Assembly: GCA_013823945.1 (NCBI GenBank)
Contig: PNMZ01000003.1
Coordinates: forward strand, 62,001-126,000
Reading direction: 5' to 3'
Length of the DNA stretch: 64,000 nucleotides
From: a bacterium
Lineage (GTDB): Bacteria > Armatimonadota > Fimbriimonadia > Fimbriimonadales > Fimbriimonadaceae
The translations under genes were made by a program, and so were the position numbers. Position 1 is the stretch's first letter. Every line of letters begins with the position of its first letter. Below the pieces are notes generated by a model that made no database searches, had not been told where the DNA came from, and was given only the letters and a program-made list of their open reading frames with translations. Positions 1 to 7,686 of this stretch are shown in pieces.

Positions 1-491
1 TGAAGTACAAGGGTAAGTCCATTGCGGACGTTTTGGAGATGACGATTGAGGAGGCGTGCGAGTTTTTTAAGCCGATTCCGAAGATTTTCCGGAAGCTTGA
101 GACGTTGCTGCAGGTGGGTCTTGGCTATATTCGGATGGGGCAGGCGGCGACGACGCTTTCGGGAGGGGAAGCTCAGCGGGTGAAGTTGGCGACCGAGCTT
201 TCGAAGCGGTCAACGGGGAGGACGCTTTACATATTGGATGAGCCGACGACGGGGTTGCATTTTGAGGATGTCCGGCGACTCCTTGCGGTGTTGCATCAAT
301 TGGTCGATGCGGGGAACACGGTTTTGGTGATTGAGCACAATTTGGATGTGATCAAGACAGCGGATTGGTTGATTGATATGGGTCCGGAAGGGGGCACGGG
401 TGGGGGGACGGTTGTCGGGATGGGAACGCCGGAGGAGATTGCGAAGATTCCTTCGAGCTATACAGGGCAGTATTTGGCGAAGTTGTTGTAG
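1..491 (+). CDS. uvrA: UvrA excinuclease ABC subunit A, C-terminal part
   Basis: This is the last ~162 residues of the UvrA ATPase, the DNA-damage sensor of nucleotide excision repair. The reading frame is open from base 3, so the gene starts left of the window. The ABC signature ([12 protein letters not shown]), Walker B ([12 protein letters not shown]) and the H-loop region ([16 protein letters not shown]) of the second ATPase domain are all visible, and the tail ends normally at KLL. The lead-in [12 protein letters not shown] is typical of UvrA just before this domain. A weak 7-bp inverted repeat lies at 492-538 without a U tract. No defect is seen; only the N-terminal ~80% is missing because of the window edge. 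Confidence 0.96.
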   Translation, partial: KYKGKSIADVLEMTIEEACEFFKPIPKIFRKLETLLQVGLGYIRMGQAATTLSGGEAQRVKLATELSKRSTGRTLYILDEPTTGLHFEDVRRLLAVLHQLVDAGNTVLVIEHNLDVIKTADWLIDMGPEGGTGGGTVVGMGTPEEIAKIPSSYTGQYLAKLL

Positions 492-687
492 GGATTGAAG
501 TGCGTCTTTTCGCTTTTTCGGGTGATGTTTGTCAATCCATAGATTTGGGACGGAAGGTTGCAATTTGTAGACAATTGTTTCATGAGACCTTTGACTAGGG
601 TGTAATTTAGCATCAAATACAGAGAATTTTCACGATTTTTCTCAGATCGCACAATTAGACCAGTTGAGTTGCGTAGATTAGCGCGTT

Positions 688-1716
688 ATGGAGCTAGCAG
701 GAATTCCGATTTGGATTTGGGGATGTTTCCTTGGATTCGTTTTCTTGCTTCTGGCTCTTGACTTGGGGGTTTTCCACAAAGAAGCTCACGAAGTCAAGAT
801 GAAGGAAGCCTTGACGTGGAGTGCGATTTGGATTGTGATCGCGTTGATTTTCAACGCGGGAATTTTTCTCTTGTGGGACAAAATTCAGCCGGGTAGTCAA
901 TACACGCCGAATCAGGCAGGACAGGCGTTTCTCGCGGGATATCTGGTTGAGAAGGCCCTGAGCGTAGACAATATCTTTGTCTTCTTGATGGTTTTTGGCT
1001 ACTTCCAAGTTCCGGCGAAGTATCAGCACCGCGTTTTGTTCTGGGGAATTGTCGGAGCGTTGATCTTCCGCGCACTCTTCATCGCGATGGGTGCGGCGAT
1101 TCTAGAGAAGTGGTTCTGGATGATGCTCGTCTTCGGAGCGTTTTTGATCTTCACCGGATTGAAAATGTTGCTGGTTGCGGACAAAAAGCTTGATCCGGAG
1201 AAGAATCCGGCGGTGAAGCTTGTGCGCAAGATTTTCCCGGTAACCAATGACTACGTTGGTCAGAAGTTCTTCACTCGGATTGATGGAAAGCTTTGGGCGA
1301 CACCGTTGTTCGTCGTTTTGATGATGATTGAGTTCACGGACATCATCTTTGCGGTGGATTCCATTCCGGCGATTTTCGCAATTACGGCTGATCCGTTCAT
1401 CGTGTTCACATCGAACGTTTTCGCGATCCTTGGTTTGAGGGCATTGTTCTTTGCGATTGCGGGCTTGGTCAAATTGTTTGCTTACCTGAAATATGGTTTG
1501 TCGGCGATCTTGATTTTCGTCGGTGGCAAGATGATCTATAACTACGCGGAGAAAACTTATGACCTGATTGATGGGGTTACTAAGTTCCCCGTTGGTTTAA
1601 GCTTGGGAATCATTGCGGGAGTGTTGGCGTTGTCCATTTTCGCATCGATGCTCTTCCCGCCGAAGAATAATCCGCACGAAGTTCCGAGCGTTTCTGAAGA
1701 AACTCCGGAAGCTTAA
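688..1716 (+). CDS. TerC/Alx family integral membrane protein
   Basis: A 342-residue polytopic membrane protein of the TerC family, whose members export Mn2+ or act in tellurite resistance and metal loading of exported proteins. About eight or nine hydrophobic helices are visible. Family landmarks include the N-terminal LLLALDLGVFHK with its acidic residue in the membrane, EKALSVDNIFVFLMVF near residue 90, and EFTDIIFAVDSIPAIFAIT near residue 215. The start follows a TAGATT box by 8 nt and has no Shine-Dalgarno, so it may be nearly leaderless. I saw no yybP-ykoY Mn riboswitch in the 196-nt gap upstream. A rho-independent terminator follows. Confidence 0.93.
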   Translation: MELAGIPIWIWGCFLGFVFLLLALDLGVFHKEAHEVKMKEALTWSAIWIVIALIFNAGIFLLWDKIQPGSQYTPNQAGQAFLAGYLVEKALSVDNIFVFLMVFGYFQVPAKYQHRVLFWGIVGALIFRALFIAMGAAILEKWFWMMLVFGAFLIFTGLKMLLVADKKLDPEKNPAVKLVRKIFPVTNDYVGQKFFTRIDGKLWATPLFVVLMMIEFTDIIFAVDSIPAIFAITADPFIVFTSNVFAILGLRALFFAIAGLVKLFAYLKYGLSAILIFVGGKMIYNYAEKTYDLIDGVTKFPVGLSLGIIAGVLALSIFASMLFPPKNNPHEVPSVSEETPEA

Positions 1717-1739
1717 ATTTAGTTCTTGGTAATCCTAAT

Positions 1740-1777
1740 TCCCTCGCCTTCAATCATCTTGCGGGCGAGGGATTTTT
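1740..1777 (+). terminator. Rho-independent terminator after terC
   Basis: CCCTCGCC pairs with GGCGAGGG (1741-1748 with 1764-1771) and is followed directly by TTTTT. It ends the terC transcript and faces the convergent selenoprotein gene. Confidence 0.8.
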
Positions 1778-1779
1778 GT

Positions 1780-3003
1780 TTATGGATTCAGACACCAGTT
1801 GAGGCCGTATCCGTACAGCCAGTCGGATGGAACCATGGCGTCGTCGGCGTCGGCGAGAGGGTTGAATGTGGCGTAGGTTGCGACCATTTGGGAGGGGTCA
1901 CCGACATGAGCGTTGGGGAGGAGTTTGCCGAGAGTGGACTTGCCGTACATGACACTGTCCCAAGCGATGAACTCTCGAGTTCGTTGATTGTAAGTGGCTT
2001 TGCCGAGGAGAGTGCCTTGGTAGGAACCGGTGTTCCATTCGGAGTCAGCTTTGACTTGGAACGTACCCTTAAGTTCGATATCGATGGCGTCGCCAGAGCT
2101 GCCGGTGATGGTGCTGGTGAACGTGGCCTGCTTGATGTGTTCGGGCCACCAAGCGGAGCAGGCTTTCTGCATGTGGTTGTGAAGGATCCAGCGTTCGAGG
2201 GCAGGCCCTTTGATGCTGACTGAGGCATTCGTAGTGAGCTGTCGGGGGATGAACTGTTGGTATTCCGACGGTTTGAACCAGAGGCGGTCAATGCCAAAGA
2301 ATTTGGGGTGGCGTTCGTCGAAAGTAGTCATTCCAGGGAAGGCGTAGCCCCTTTTGGTGACACGGAGGTCGAGCGTGCCTTTGGGTTTGGAGAATTGATC
2401 TTGTTTGAACTTGAGGCGGTCGGTTTGGGGATTAGGAAGCTCAGTGATGATTCGCTCGTTCACCGGGATTTGCTTGTAGCGGGCGACAGCTTGTTTGATG
2501 AGGCGGAGGGTTTCGTCAGCGTCGGGGTCGGGCCATCCGGCATTGACTCGGGCGAGGAGTTGGCCCGATGGAGTCGCGACGTAGATACCTTGGTGGATTC
2601 CGGCAGGATTCCGGCTAAAAATTTTGGTGGTGATACGGTGCTCCCAGTTCGATTTATCGGGATGTTCGTTGTAACTCACATCGTCGGCGGCGACGGGAAT
2701 GAGGTTGGTGGAAACGTATTGGGCGATGTCGGGTCGAGTCCAGACAAACTGTCTGGTTTTTGCGCCATTTTGTCAGCAGTGGCCGCGAGGGTCGCCGAAG
2801 TACATCCAGAGCAGGACGGGTTTATCGGCTTTTGAACCGGCGATGAGGCCGTCGAAGATTCGGGTTCGCCAGTCGAGAGATTGAAATACAGTGTCGTTGC
2901 CTTGGAGAGAAGCGTGGGTTTTGATTTGCTCGAAGGTTTGCCAATTGAGCTGAGCGGGGGGTTGGGTTTGGGCTTGGGCGGTGAGAAGGAGGGCGGCGAG
3001 CAT
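1780..3003 (-). CDS. Candidate secreted selenoprotein with Cys-Sec motif and in-frame TGA
   Basis: One continuous frame of 407 codons is broken only by a TGA at 2773-2775 (codon 77). Read through, residues 66-80 give LLWMYFGDPRGHC-U-Q, then NGAKTR; this is a thioredoxin-like context with Cys76 next to Sec77. Residues 1-13 resemble a short signal peptide ending AQAQ. The frame continues without another stop from VSYNEHPDK to the end at 1780. Homology-like texture is continuous across the TGA (for example TRQFVWTRPDIAQYV, then GIYVATPSGQLLARVNAG, a thioredoxin-fold pattern). A hairpin at 2740-2756 has bacterial SECIS geometry. The remaining ~250 residues have no family I recognise. The gene lies 11 nt after the GNAT gene stop and has its own TTCACC-N17-TATAAT promoter. 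If Sec is not inserted, only a useless 76-residue peptide results. A nonsense-mutation pseudogene is the alternative. Confidence 0.8.
2740..2756 (-). promoter_or_regulatory. SECIS-like hairpin downstream of UGA codon 77
   Basis: On the minus strand, CCAGACA pairs perfectly with UGUCUGG around a GUU loop. The loop starts 24 nt after the UGA, inside the 16-37 nt window known for bacterial SECIS elements, and its first base is G as SelB recognition requires. The UGA-to-hairpin part remains coding. Confidence 0.72.
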
Positions 3004-3013
3004 CGTTGTCCTG

Positions 3014-3042
3014 ATTATAGGGACGATTCGGGATTTGGTGAA
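3014..3042 (-). promoter_or_regulatory. Promoter for the selenoprotein gene
   Basis: The minus strand shows TTCACC (3042-3037), a 17-nt spacer, and TATAAT (3019-3014), 10 nt before the ATG. This would give a very short 5' UTR and lets the gene be expressed apart from the upstream GNAT gene. Confidence 0.5.
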
Positions 3043-3542
3043 GGTTGCGCGGGGTTTTTGCGGGTCATGAAGTAATCGGGGGTTTCGCTGGGGCCGGAGG
3101 GGAATGTGAGGAAGTATTCACGAGTAATTTTGAATCCATGGGATTGGTAGAGGCGGAGGGCGACCGTGTTCTCGCTCCAGACGTCGATGGAGACTTCGGG
3201 GGCATTGATGATGATGGGATGGTTGAGCGCAAGGTTTAGGAGATGGGTACCGATTCCTTGGCGTTGGTGAGTTTTGCGGAGGTAAATGCGGTGGATATTT
3301 TTGGAAAGGTTTGGATCGGTCGGGCCGAATTGGATGTAGCCGATGGGAGTTTCGTGGTCGAGGGCGAAGATGACGTGGTCTTGAACGAGTGCTGATTCGA
3401 TGTATTCAGGGGTTAGAGTGGTGTTGAAGTGGTGGTCAAGGTCTTCGGGGGTGAGATCGGTGTAGGTTTCAGCGAACGTTTCTCGGGCAAGGGTCAGGAG
3501 GGTTTGATGGTCGGCGGGGGTGGCGGGTCGGTAGGTGATCAT
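3015..3542 (-). CDS. GNAT family N-acetyltransferase
   Basis: A 175-residue GNAT acetyltransferase that moves an acetyl group from acetyl-CoA to an unknown amine. It opens with MITYRPATPADHQTLLTLA, a classic GNAT beta1-alpha1. The acetyl-CoA loop is HQRQGIGTHLL, followed by NTVALRLYQSHGF, a common alpha4-beta6 signature (N-x-A-x-x-L-Y-x-x-x-G-F). An in-frame TTG 21 nt further upstream would add seven residues; the ATG was preferred because the fold begins there. It precedes the selenoprotein gene with an 11-nt gap. The substrate cannot be predicted. Confidence 0.85.
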   Translation of the reverse strand: MITYRPATPADHQTLLTLARETFAETYTDLTPEDLDHHFNTTLTPEYIESALVQDHVIFALDHETPIGYIQFGPTDPNLSKNIHRIYLRKTHQRQGIGTHLLNLALNHPIIINAPEVSIDVWSENTVALRLYQSHGFKITREYFLTFPSGPSETPDYFMTRKNPAQPSPNPESSL

Positions 3543-3689
3543 GGGTGAAGAAACGTTGCTCAATTGTGACTGGTCTTTCCAAAAGTTTCTTCTCTTCGAC
3601 CACTTGATTAAAACTCCTGGGCCACCAGCGGATGGGAAACTACGGCAAATTGGAAAGTTATCGGCTCGGAATGTTCTTTTGGACTGGGT

Positions 3690-3705
3690 CCCCGCCTGCG
3701 CGGGG
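3690..3705. repeat. Palindromic CCCCGC-GCGGGG element
   Basis: CCCCGC-CTGC-GCGGGG lies in the 294-nt gap between 3542 and 3837. One frame across it reads VPACAGKT, very like the well-known dispersed palindromic repeat that translates as VPACAGMT in many bacteria. The rest of the gap shows no gene. Confidence 0.45.
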
Positions 3706-3836
3706 AAGACGAATCACGGGCAGGGATGAGTCAGTAAATTATTCCCCTTTGAAGGACATCTCAGGTTGCTTTGGACTTTGACGGATCGAAGATATCCGTC
3801 CGAGCAATTTTGCTAAATGGGTAAAGTTTTTGGGTC

Positions 3837-4991
3837 ATGAGGCGGGATACGAAGTTACAGCATTTGGGCGAAGAGGTTCATCATTTGGGGGCAGTGACAC
3901 CGCCGATCTTCCAGACTTCGTTGTTTGTGCACGATACATTTGATTCTTTGCGTGGGAAGTTGGCAGATTCTTCGGCTGAAAAGGAGCACTATGTTTACAG
4001 TCGGGTGGGGAATCCCAATTTGACGATGGTTGAGAAGAAGCTGGCGATGCTGGAAGGTACGGAAGATGCGCTGGTATTTGGGAGTGGGATGGCAGCAATC
4101 TCGGCGGCGATTTTGCACGGGGTGCGGGCGGGGGATCATGTTGTTTGCGTGGACACAGCTTATGGTCCAACGCGGAGCTTTTTACTGGAATATCTGCCGG
4201 GGATTGGGGTGGAGACTACGATGGTGGTAGGGGTTGACCCCGAAGAGATTTTTGGGGCAGTTCGGGAAAATACGAAGTTGATTTATTTGGAGTCGCCGAG
4301 CAGTGTATTGTTCCGGATTCAGGATTTGGCAGTCGTGACGGGGTATGCCCGAGAACGGGGGATTTTGACGCTCATTGATAATTCGAATTGCTCGCCGATT
4401 TTTCAGAATCCAGCGGCGATGGGTGTTGATATTGTTTTGCATTCGGCGACGAAGTATTTGGCCGGTCATAGCGATGTTGTCGCGGGGGCGCTTTGCGCGA
4501 GTCGGGAGATTTGCCGCGCGATTGAACTCCGTGAAGGGCAGTGGCTGGGGGCGAGATTGGCGCCTTTTGATGCATGGTTGTTGCTGAGAGGGATGCGGAC
4601 CTTGCGGCTCAGGGTGGAAGAAGCGCAGAGGGTGGGAAAAGAGCTATTTGAATTCTTGCGGGGGCGTGATGAGGTGGCAGAGATTTACTATTCAGGTGAT
4701 CCGGAGCATCCTCAGGCGGGCTTGATTGCGCGGCAACAGAGGGGGCATACGTCGCTAGTGACAATCATTCCGCGGAGTCAGGAGGAAGAATGGGTTCGAG
4801 CGTTTTTAGAGAAGTTGGATGTGTTCCAGATGGGGGTGAGTTGGGGTGGCTATGAGAGTTTGGCAGTGCCAATTTTTGGCAAGCCGATGGATTGGCCCGA
4901 TGAGAAATGGGCGATTCGGTTTTATGCGGGGCTGGAAGACATTGAAGATTTGAAAGAGGATATAGATCAGGCATTTGCGGCTTTGAGATAA
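3837..4991 (+). CDS. Cystathionine gamma-synthase/lyase family PLP enzyme
   Basis: A 384-residue type I PLP enzyme of the Cys/Met-metabolism family (cystathionine gamma-synthase, beta/gamma-lyases, methionine gamma-lyase). Family marks are TPPIFQTSLF near the N-terminus, YVYSRVGNPN, the phosphate-binding GSGMAAISAAIL, LIYLESPSS, the PLP aspartate in TLIDNSN, and Lys206 in LHSATKYLAGHSD as the Schiff-base lysine. The C-terminal LGWGGYES-like signature appears as VSWGGYESL. Length is normal. It could act in transsulfuration or in methionine breakdown; the sequence alone does not decide. A shared terminator follows. Confidence 0.9.
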   Translation: MRRDTKLQHLGEEVHHLGAVTPPIFQTSLFVHDTFDSLRGKLADSSAEKEHYVYSRVGNPNLTMVEKKLAMLEGTEDALVFGSGMAAISAAILHGVRAGDHVVCVDTAYGPTRSFLLEYLPGIGVETTMVVGVDPEEIFGAVRENTKLIYLESPSSVLFRIQDLAVVTGYARERGILTLIDNSNCSPIFQNPAAMGVDIVLHSATKYLAGHSDVVAGALCASREICRAIELREGQWLGARLAPFDAWLLLRGMRTLRLRVEEAQRVGKELFEFLRGRDEVAEIYYSGDPEHPQAGLIARQQRGHTSLVTIIPRSQEEEWVRAFLEKLDVFQMGVSWGGYESLAVPIFGKPMDWPDEKWAIRFYAGLEDIEDLKEDIDQAFAALR

Positions 4992-4995
4992 GAAG

Positions 4996-5022
4996 TCCCC
5001 TTGGATCAGTGATCCAAGGGGA
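4996..5022. terminator. Bidirectional hairpin between convergent genes
   Basis: TCCCCTTGGATCA and TGATCCAAGGGGA form a perfect 13-bp inverted repeat around one base. It lies between the stop codons of the PLP enzyme (plus) and the Tat oxidoreductase (minus). There is no strong U tract on either side. Confidence 0.6.
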
Positions 5023-5033
5023 TGAGTCGAAAA

Positions 5034-6296
5034 CTAGCTGAAGTCTTCGATTTTTGTTTTGCCGGGCATGCAGACTTCAGGAACAGGCAGTTCCATACCC
5101 CATTCGAGATTTGAGGGGACCATTCCTTTGGTGGCCAGAACTTGTTCGCGGGTGACTCGCTGACCGGTGTAGCACGCGAAGCGTCCCATAATCGCGGCGA
5201 GAGTTGATTCGGCGACTTGGCGGCCTTCGTTGAGGACATTGCCGGATCGGATGCCGTTGATGAGGTTTCGGTGTTCGACCATATAGGGGTTTTCTTTTTC
5301 ACCGTCGAATCGGTAAGCGTTTTCGCCCCAGATGCGGTTGGCGGCGTTTGAATTGCCCTTTGTTCCTTGGATAAATTCGCTGACGTTGCTGACGGTTCCG
5401 TCTTGTTGGCGGCTGTAGCTGTGGATACGGACTTCATCGCCCATGTCGAATTCGACCGAGAAGTGATCGTAGATGTGGCCGAAGACTTCGGCGGTTCGAG
5501 TTTGGCGACCACCAAGGCCAACGGCAGCCTGGGGAACTCGTCCGGACGCCCACATGCAGACGTCAATGTTGTGGATGTGCTGTTCGACGATATGGTCGCC
5601 GCTGAGCCAGGTGAAGTAGAGCCAGTTGCGCAACTGCCATTCGAGGTCCGACATTTCTGGGGTTCGGTTCACGCTCCAGAGACCGCCTTGGTTCCAGTAG
5701 CAGCGCATGGAAACAACGTCGCCAATGGCTCCATCTTGGATTCGTTTGATGGTTTCCAAGTATTGGGCTTCATGGCGTCGCTGGGTTCCGGCAACGATGG
5801 CAAGACCCTTTGACTTGGCGAGGTCGCTGATTTCAAAGACTTTCAGGATGCCTTCGCCATCAACGGCTACGGGTTTTTCCATGAAGACGTGTTTGCCGGC
5901 TTTGATTGCGGCTTCCAGGTGTTGGGGGCGGAAGGCGGGCGGGGTGGCGAGGATGACGTAATCCACGTCACATTGGAGAACTTTTTGGTAAGCGTCGATA
6001 CCGGAGAAGAGTTGATCCTTGGGGGCTTTGAAGTTCTTTTCTCGGTACTGCTTGATGACATCGGCAGCTTGCTGAGTGCGATCAGCGAAGGCATCGCCAA
6101 GAGCGACGATTTCAACACCGGGGGCGGCATCAATTGCGTTAATGGCGGCATCGCGACCGCGTCCTCCACATCCAATAACTCCGACTTTCATGGTTTCACT
6201 TGTTTGCCCGAAGGCGAGGTTGGGCATCATTGCGGTTGCGCCGAGGGCGGCAGTTCCCGCCAGGAAATCTCGTCGTGATACGTCGCGCTTCGCCAT
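5034..6296 (-). CDS. Tat-exported Gfo/Idh/MocA family oxidoreductase
   Basis: A 420-residue NAD(P)-dependent sugar oxidoreductase-type protein. Residues 7-14 form a twin-arginine signal (SRRDFLAG) followed by a hydrophobic stretch ending AFGQ, so it is exported folded. The Rossmann fold begins VGVIGCGGRGRDAA near residue 38, and the family EKP motif occurs in GKHVFMEKPVAVDGEG. The C-terminal domain contains WLSGDHIVEQHIHNIDVCMW, typical of the secreted members abundant in Planctomycetes and Armatimonadota. The substrate is unknown, probably a sugar derivative. The ATG is 9 nt from a TAAACT box. Confidence 0.9.
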   Translation of the reverse strand: MAKRDVSRRDFLAGTAALGATAMMPNLAFGQTSETMKVGVIGCGGRGRDAAINAIDAAPGVEIVALGDAFADRTQQAADVIKQYREKNFKAPKDQLFSGIDAYQKVLQCDVDYVILATPPAFRPQHLEAAIKAGKHVFMEKPVAVDGEGILKVFEISDLAKSKGLAIVAGTQRRHEAQYLETIKRIQDGAIGDVVSMRCYWNQGGLWSVNRTPEMSDLEWQLRNWLYFTWLSGDHIVEQHIHNIDVCMWASGRVPQAAVGLGGRQTRTAEVFGHIYDHFSVEFDMGDEVRIHSYSRQQDGTVSNVSEFIQGTKGNSNAANRIWGENAYRFDGEKENPYMVEHRNLINGIRSGNVLNEGRQVAESTLAAIMGRFACYTGQRVTREQVLATKGMVPSNLEWGMELPVPEVCMPGKTKIEDFS

Positions 6297-6359
6297 AGTT
6301 TTGATAGTTTAACCCTAAAGGGTTGGGAGAACGCAAATTGATCTCGTAGAATGTCGGTG

Positions 6360-6755
6360 GTGATGTTGATTTCGGATTCGGAGCGGTTGCGTCGGGATGC
6401 GGTAATTGGGCGAATATTGGAGGATGTTCGGGCGGGGCGGACGATTTATCTGCCGGATTTTGATCGAGGCGTTTCTCGCCCGAGTGACGAATACGCGATG
6501 CTCAGTGTGGGGATTGAGGCGAACGATTACGGCGGGACAGTGGGGGAATTTCGGTATCAATTTGAGGGGGAGGAAGATTTACTGCATTTGATGGTGGTTC
6601 GGGGAGATGGGGAGGAAGTTTCCCCGGAAGAAGCTCAACGCGTGGTTGACTTTCTTTATCCGGGGGTTCCGGTCGCGATGATGTGGTTCAAGGCAGGGAC
6701 AATGAGTCACCACTTTTATCTGGGGCATGATGTGCTTTTGGAGTACTTGGATTGA
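6360..6755 (+). CDS. Hypothetical protein
   Basis: A ~131-residue soluble protein with no family I recognise. It has an N-terminal charged helix (DSERLRRDAVIGRILEDVRAG), a central GIEANDYGGTVGEFRYQFEGEEDLLHL segment that looks like beta strands, and EVSPEEAQRVVDFLYPGVP. Start choice: an ATG at 6351 overlaps a TAGAAT box (6347-6352) that fits the local leaderless pattern, so GTG 6360 (7 nt after the box) is preferred. It is divergent from the Tat oxidoreductase. Confidence 0.6.
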   Translation: MMLISDSERLRRDAVIGRILEDVRAGRTIYLPDFDRGVSRPSDEYAMLSVGIEANDYGGTVGEFRYQFEGEEDLLHLMVVRGDGEEVSPEEAQRVVDFLYPGVPVAMMWFKAGTMSHHFYLGHDVLLEYLD

Positions 6756-6841
6756 TGATTGTCACGATTTTGGATATGGCTCTGACCATCACCTTAGCTA
6801 AGCCTTGGCTCAACTATTCGGTCGAAAATTCGCATTGACCT

Positions 6842-6906
6842 CAACCCCTAACCCTCCGCGCCTTCGCGGGGACAGGCCTCTCCATTAAAACTGAGAGGGG
6901 GAATTA
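6842..6906. repeat. Intergenic palindromes (C-rich repeat family)
   Basis: Two adjacent hairpins lie in the 253-nt gap before the two-component genes: CCGCG-CCTT-CGCGG (6856-6869) and CCTCTC/GAGAGG (6877-6898). The lead-in (ACCCCTAACCCTCC) resembles the C-rich arms at 9966, 18403, 30763 and 30839. No gene is seen here. Confidence 0.45.
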
Positions 6907-6996
6907 GGCTTCAGTATTTGATTGTGAACCAGGATTTTATGGATACATCTTTGAGAATCTTGAACTTAATCTCACGAGAAACTCATGGGATTGGCC

Positions 6997-7002
6997 TAGA
7001 AT
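6997..7002 (+). promoter_or_regulatory. -10 box of leaderless response-regulator gene
   Basis: TAGAAT ends exactly 6 nt before GTG 7009, predicting transcription starting at the start codon. The GAGGAG that abuts the GTG is too close to act as a Shine-Dalgarno for it. Confidence 0.5.
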
Positions 7003-7008
7003 GAGGAG

Positions 7009-7686
7009 GTGCGGCTATTGGTTGTAGAAGATGATCTCGTGATTGCGAGTGAACTTGAGAGGGCGCTTCGGAAGGCGGGGCACACCGCGGATGTGGCCCG
7101 AGACGGTGCTACGGCCCTTGACCTGGCACAGGAAGGGAGCTACTCGGCAATTCTCTTGGACTTGATGATCCCGGCTCCGGATGGGGTGGAAGTATGCCGG
7201 AGATTGCGGTCAATGGGGGATGCGACGCCGATTTTAATGCTGACGGCTAAGGATGCGATTGAGGATCGGGTGAAGGGTTTGGATGTGGGGGCAGATGACT
7301 ATTTGGTGAAGCCATTTTCGATGCAAGAATTGATGGCTCGGGTTCGCGCAATCACCCGGCGTGATGCGCAAATGAAATCGGAGTTGATTCAGGTTGGAGA
7401 CTTGGAGCTTGATCCCGGATCACACACGGCGAGGCGGGCGGGAGAGGATTTGCAGTTGACAAAACGCGAATTCACTCTACTGGAGGCCCTTGCGAGACGA
7501 ACGGGACATGTTTTGAGTCGTGAAGCGATTTTGGAACGGGTTTGGCATAATTTTGAAACACAGCCGAATACAGTGAATTTTCATGTGTCTTCACTACGGA
7601 AGAAGGTTGATCGAGAAGGGTGGGAGCCGTTGATCCATACCGTTCATGGGGTGGGTTACACGTTGAGACCGCCGGAGGGGGGATAG
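7009..7686 (+). CDS. OmpR/PhoB family response regulator
   Basis: A 225-residue two-component regulator. The receiver domain has acidic E7-D8-D9, phospho-acceptor Asp51 (ILLDLMIPAPDG), Thr79 (MLTA) and Lys101 (LVKPF). The winged-helix DNA-binding domain runs from ~residue 128 with LTKREFTLLEALARR and VHGVGYTLR. Start choice: GTG 7009 keeps the first beta strand (MRLLVVEDD). A TTG at 7018 would be well spaced from AGGAGG but would cut that strand; the TAGAAT box 6 nt upstream favours leaderless GTG. The histidine kinase gene begins on the next base after the stop. Targets are unknown. Confidence 0.93.
   Translation: MRLLVVEDDLVIASELERALRKAGHTADVARDGATALDLAQEGSYSAILLDLMIPAPDGVEVCRRLRSMGDATPILMLTAKDAIEDRVKGLDVGADDYLVKPFSMQELMARVRAITRRDAQMKSELIQVGDLELDPGSHTARRAGEDLQLTKREFTLLEALARRTGHVLSREAILERVWHNFETQPNTVNFHVSSLRKKVDREGWEPLIHTVHGVGYTLRPPEGG

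Noticed and set aside
492-687. Possible yybP-ykoY Mn riboswitch before terC
   Set aside because: TerC genes often have one, but none of its conserved loops or helices could be found in this 196-nt gap.
1780-2679. Stand-alone 299-residue gene starting at GTG 2679
   Set aside because: This start has no promoter or ribosome site, and the frame continues upstream through the TGA to a signal peptide with its own promoter.
1788-2835. Plus- and minus-strand ORFs in other frames over the selenoprotein
   Set aside because: They have repetitive composition and no motifs; the frame with the single TGA has a signal peptide and thioredoxin-like texture.
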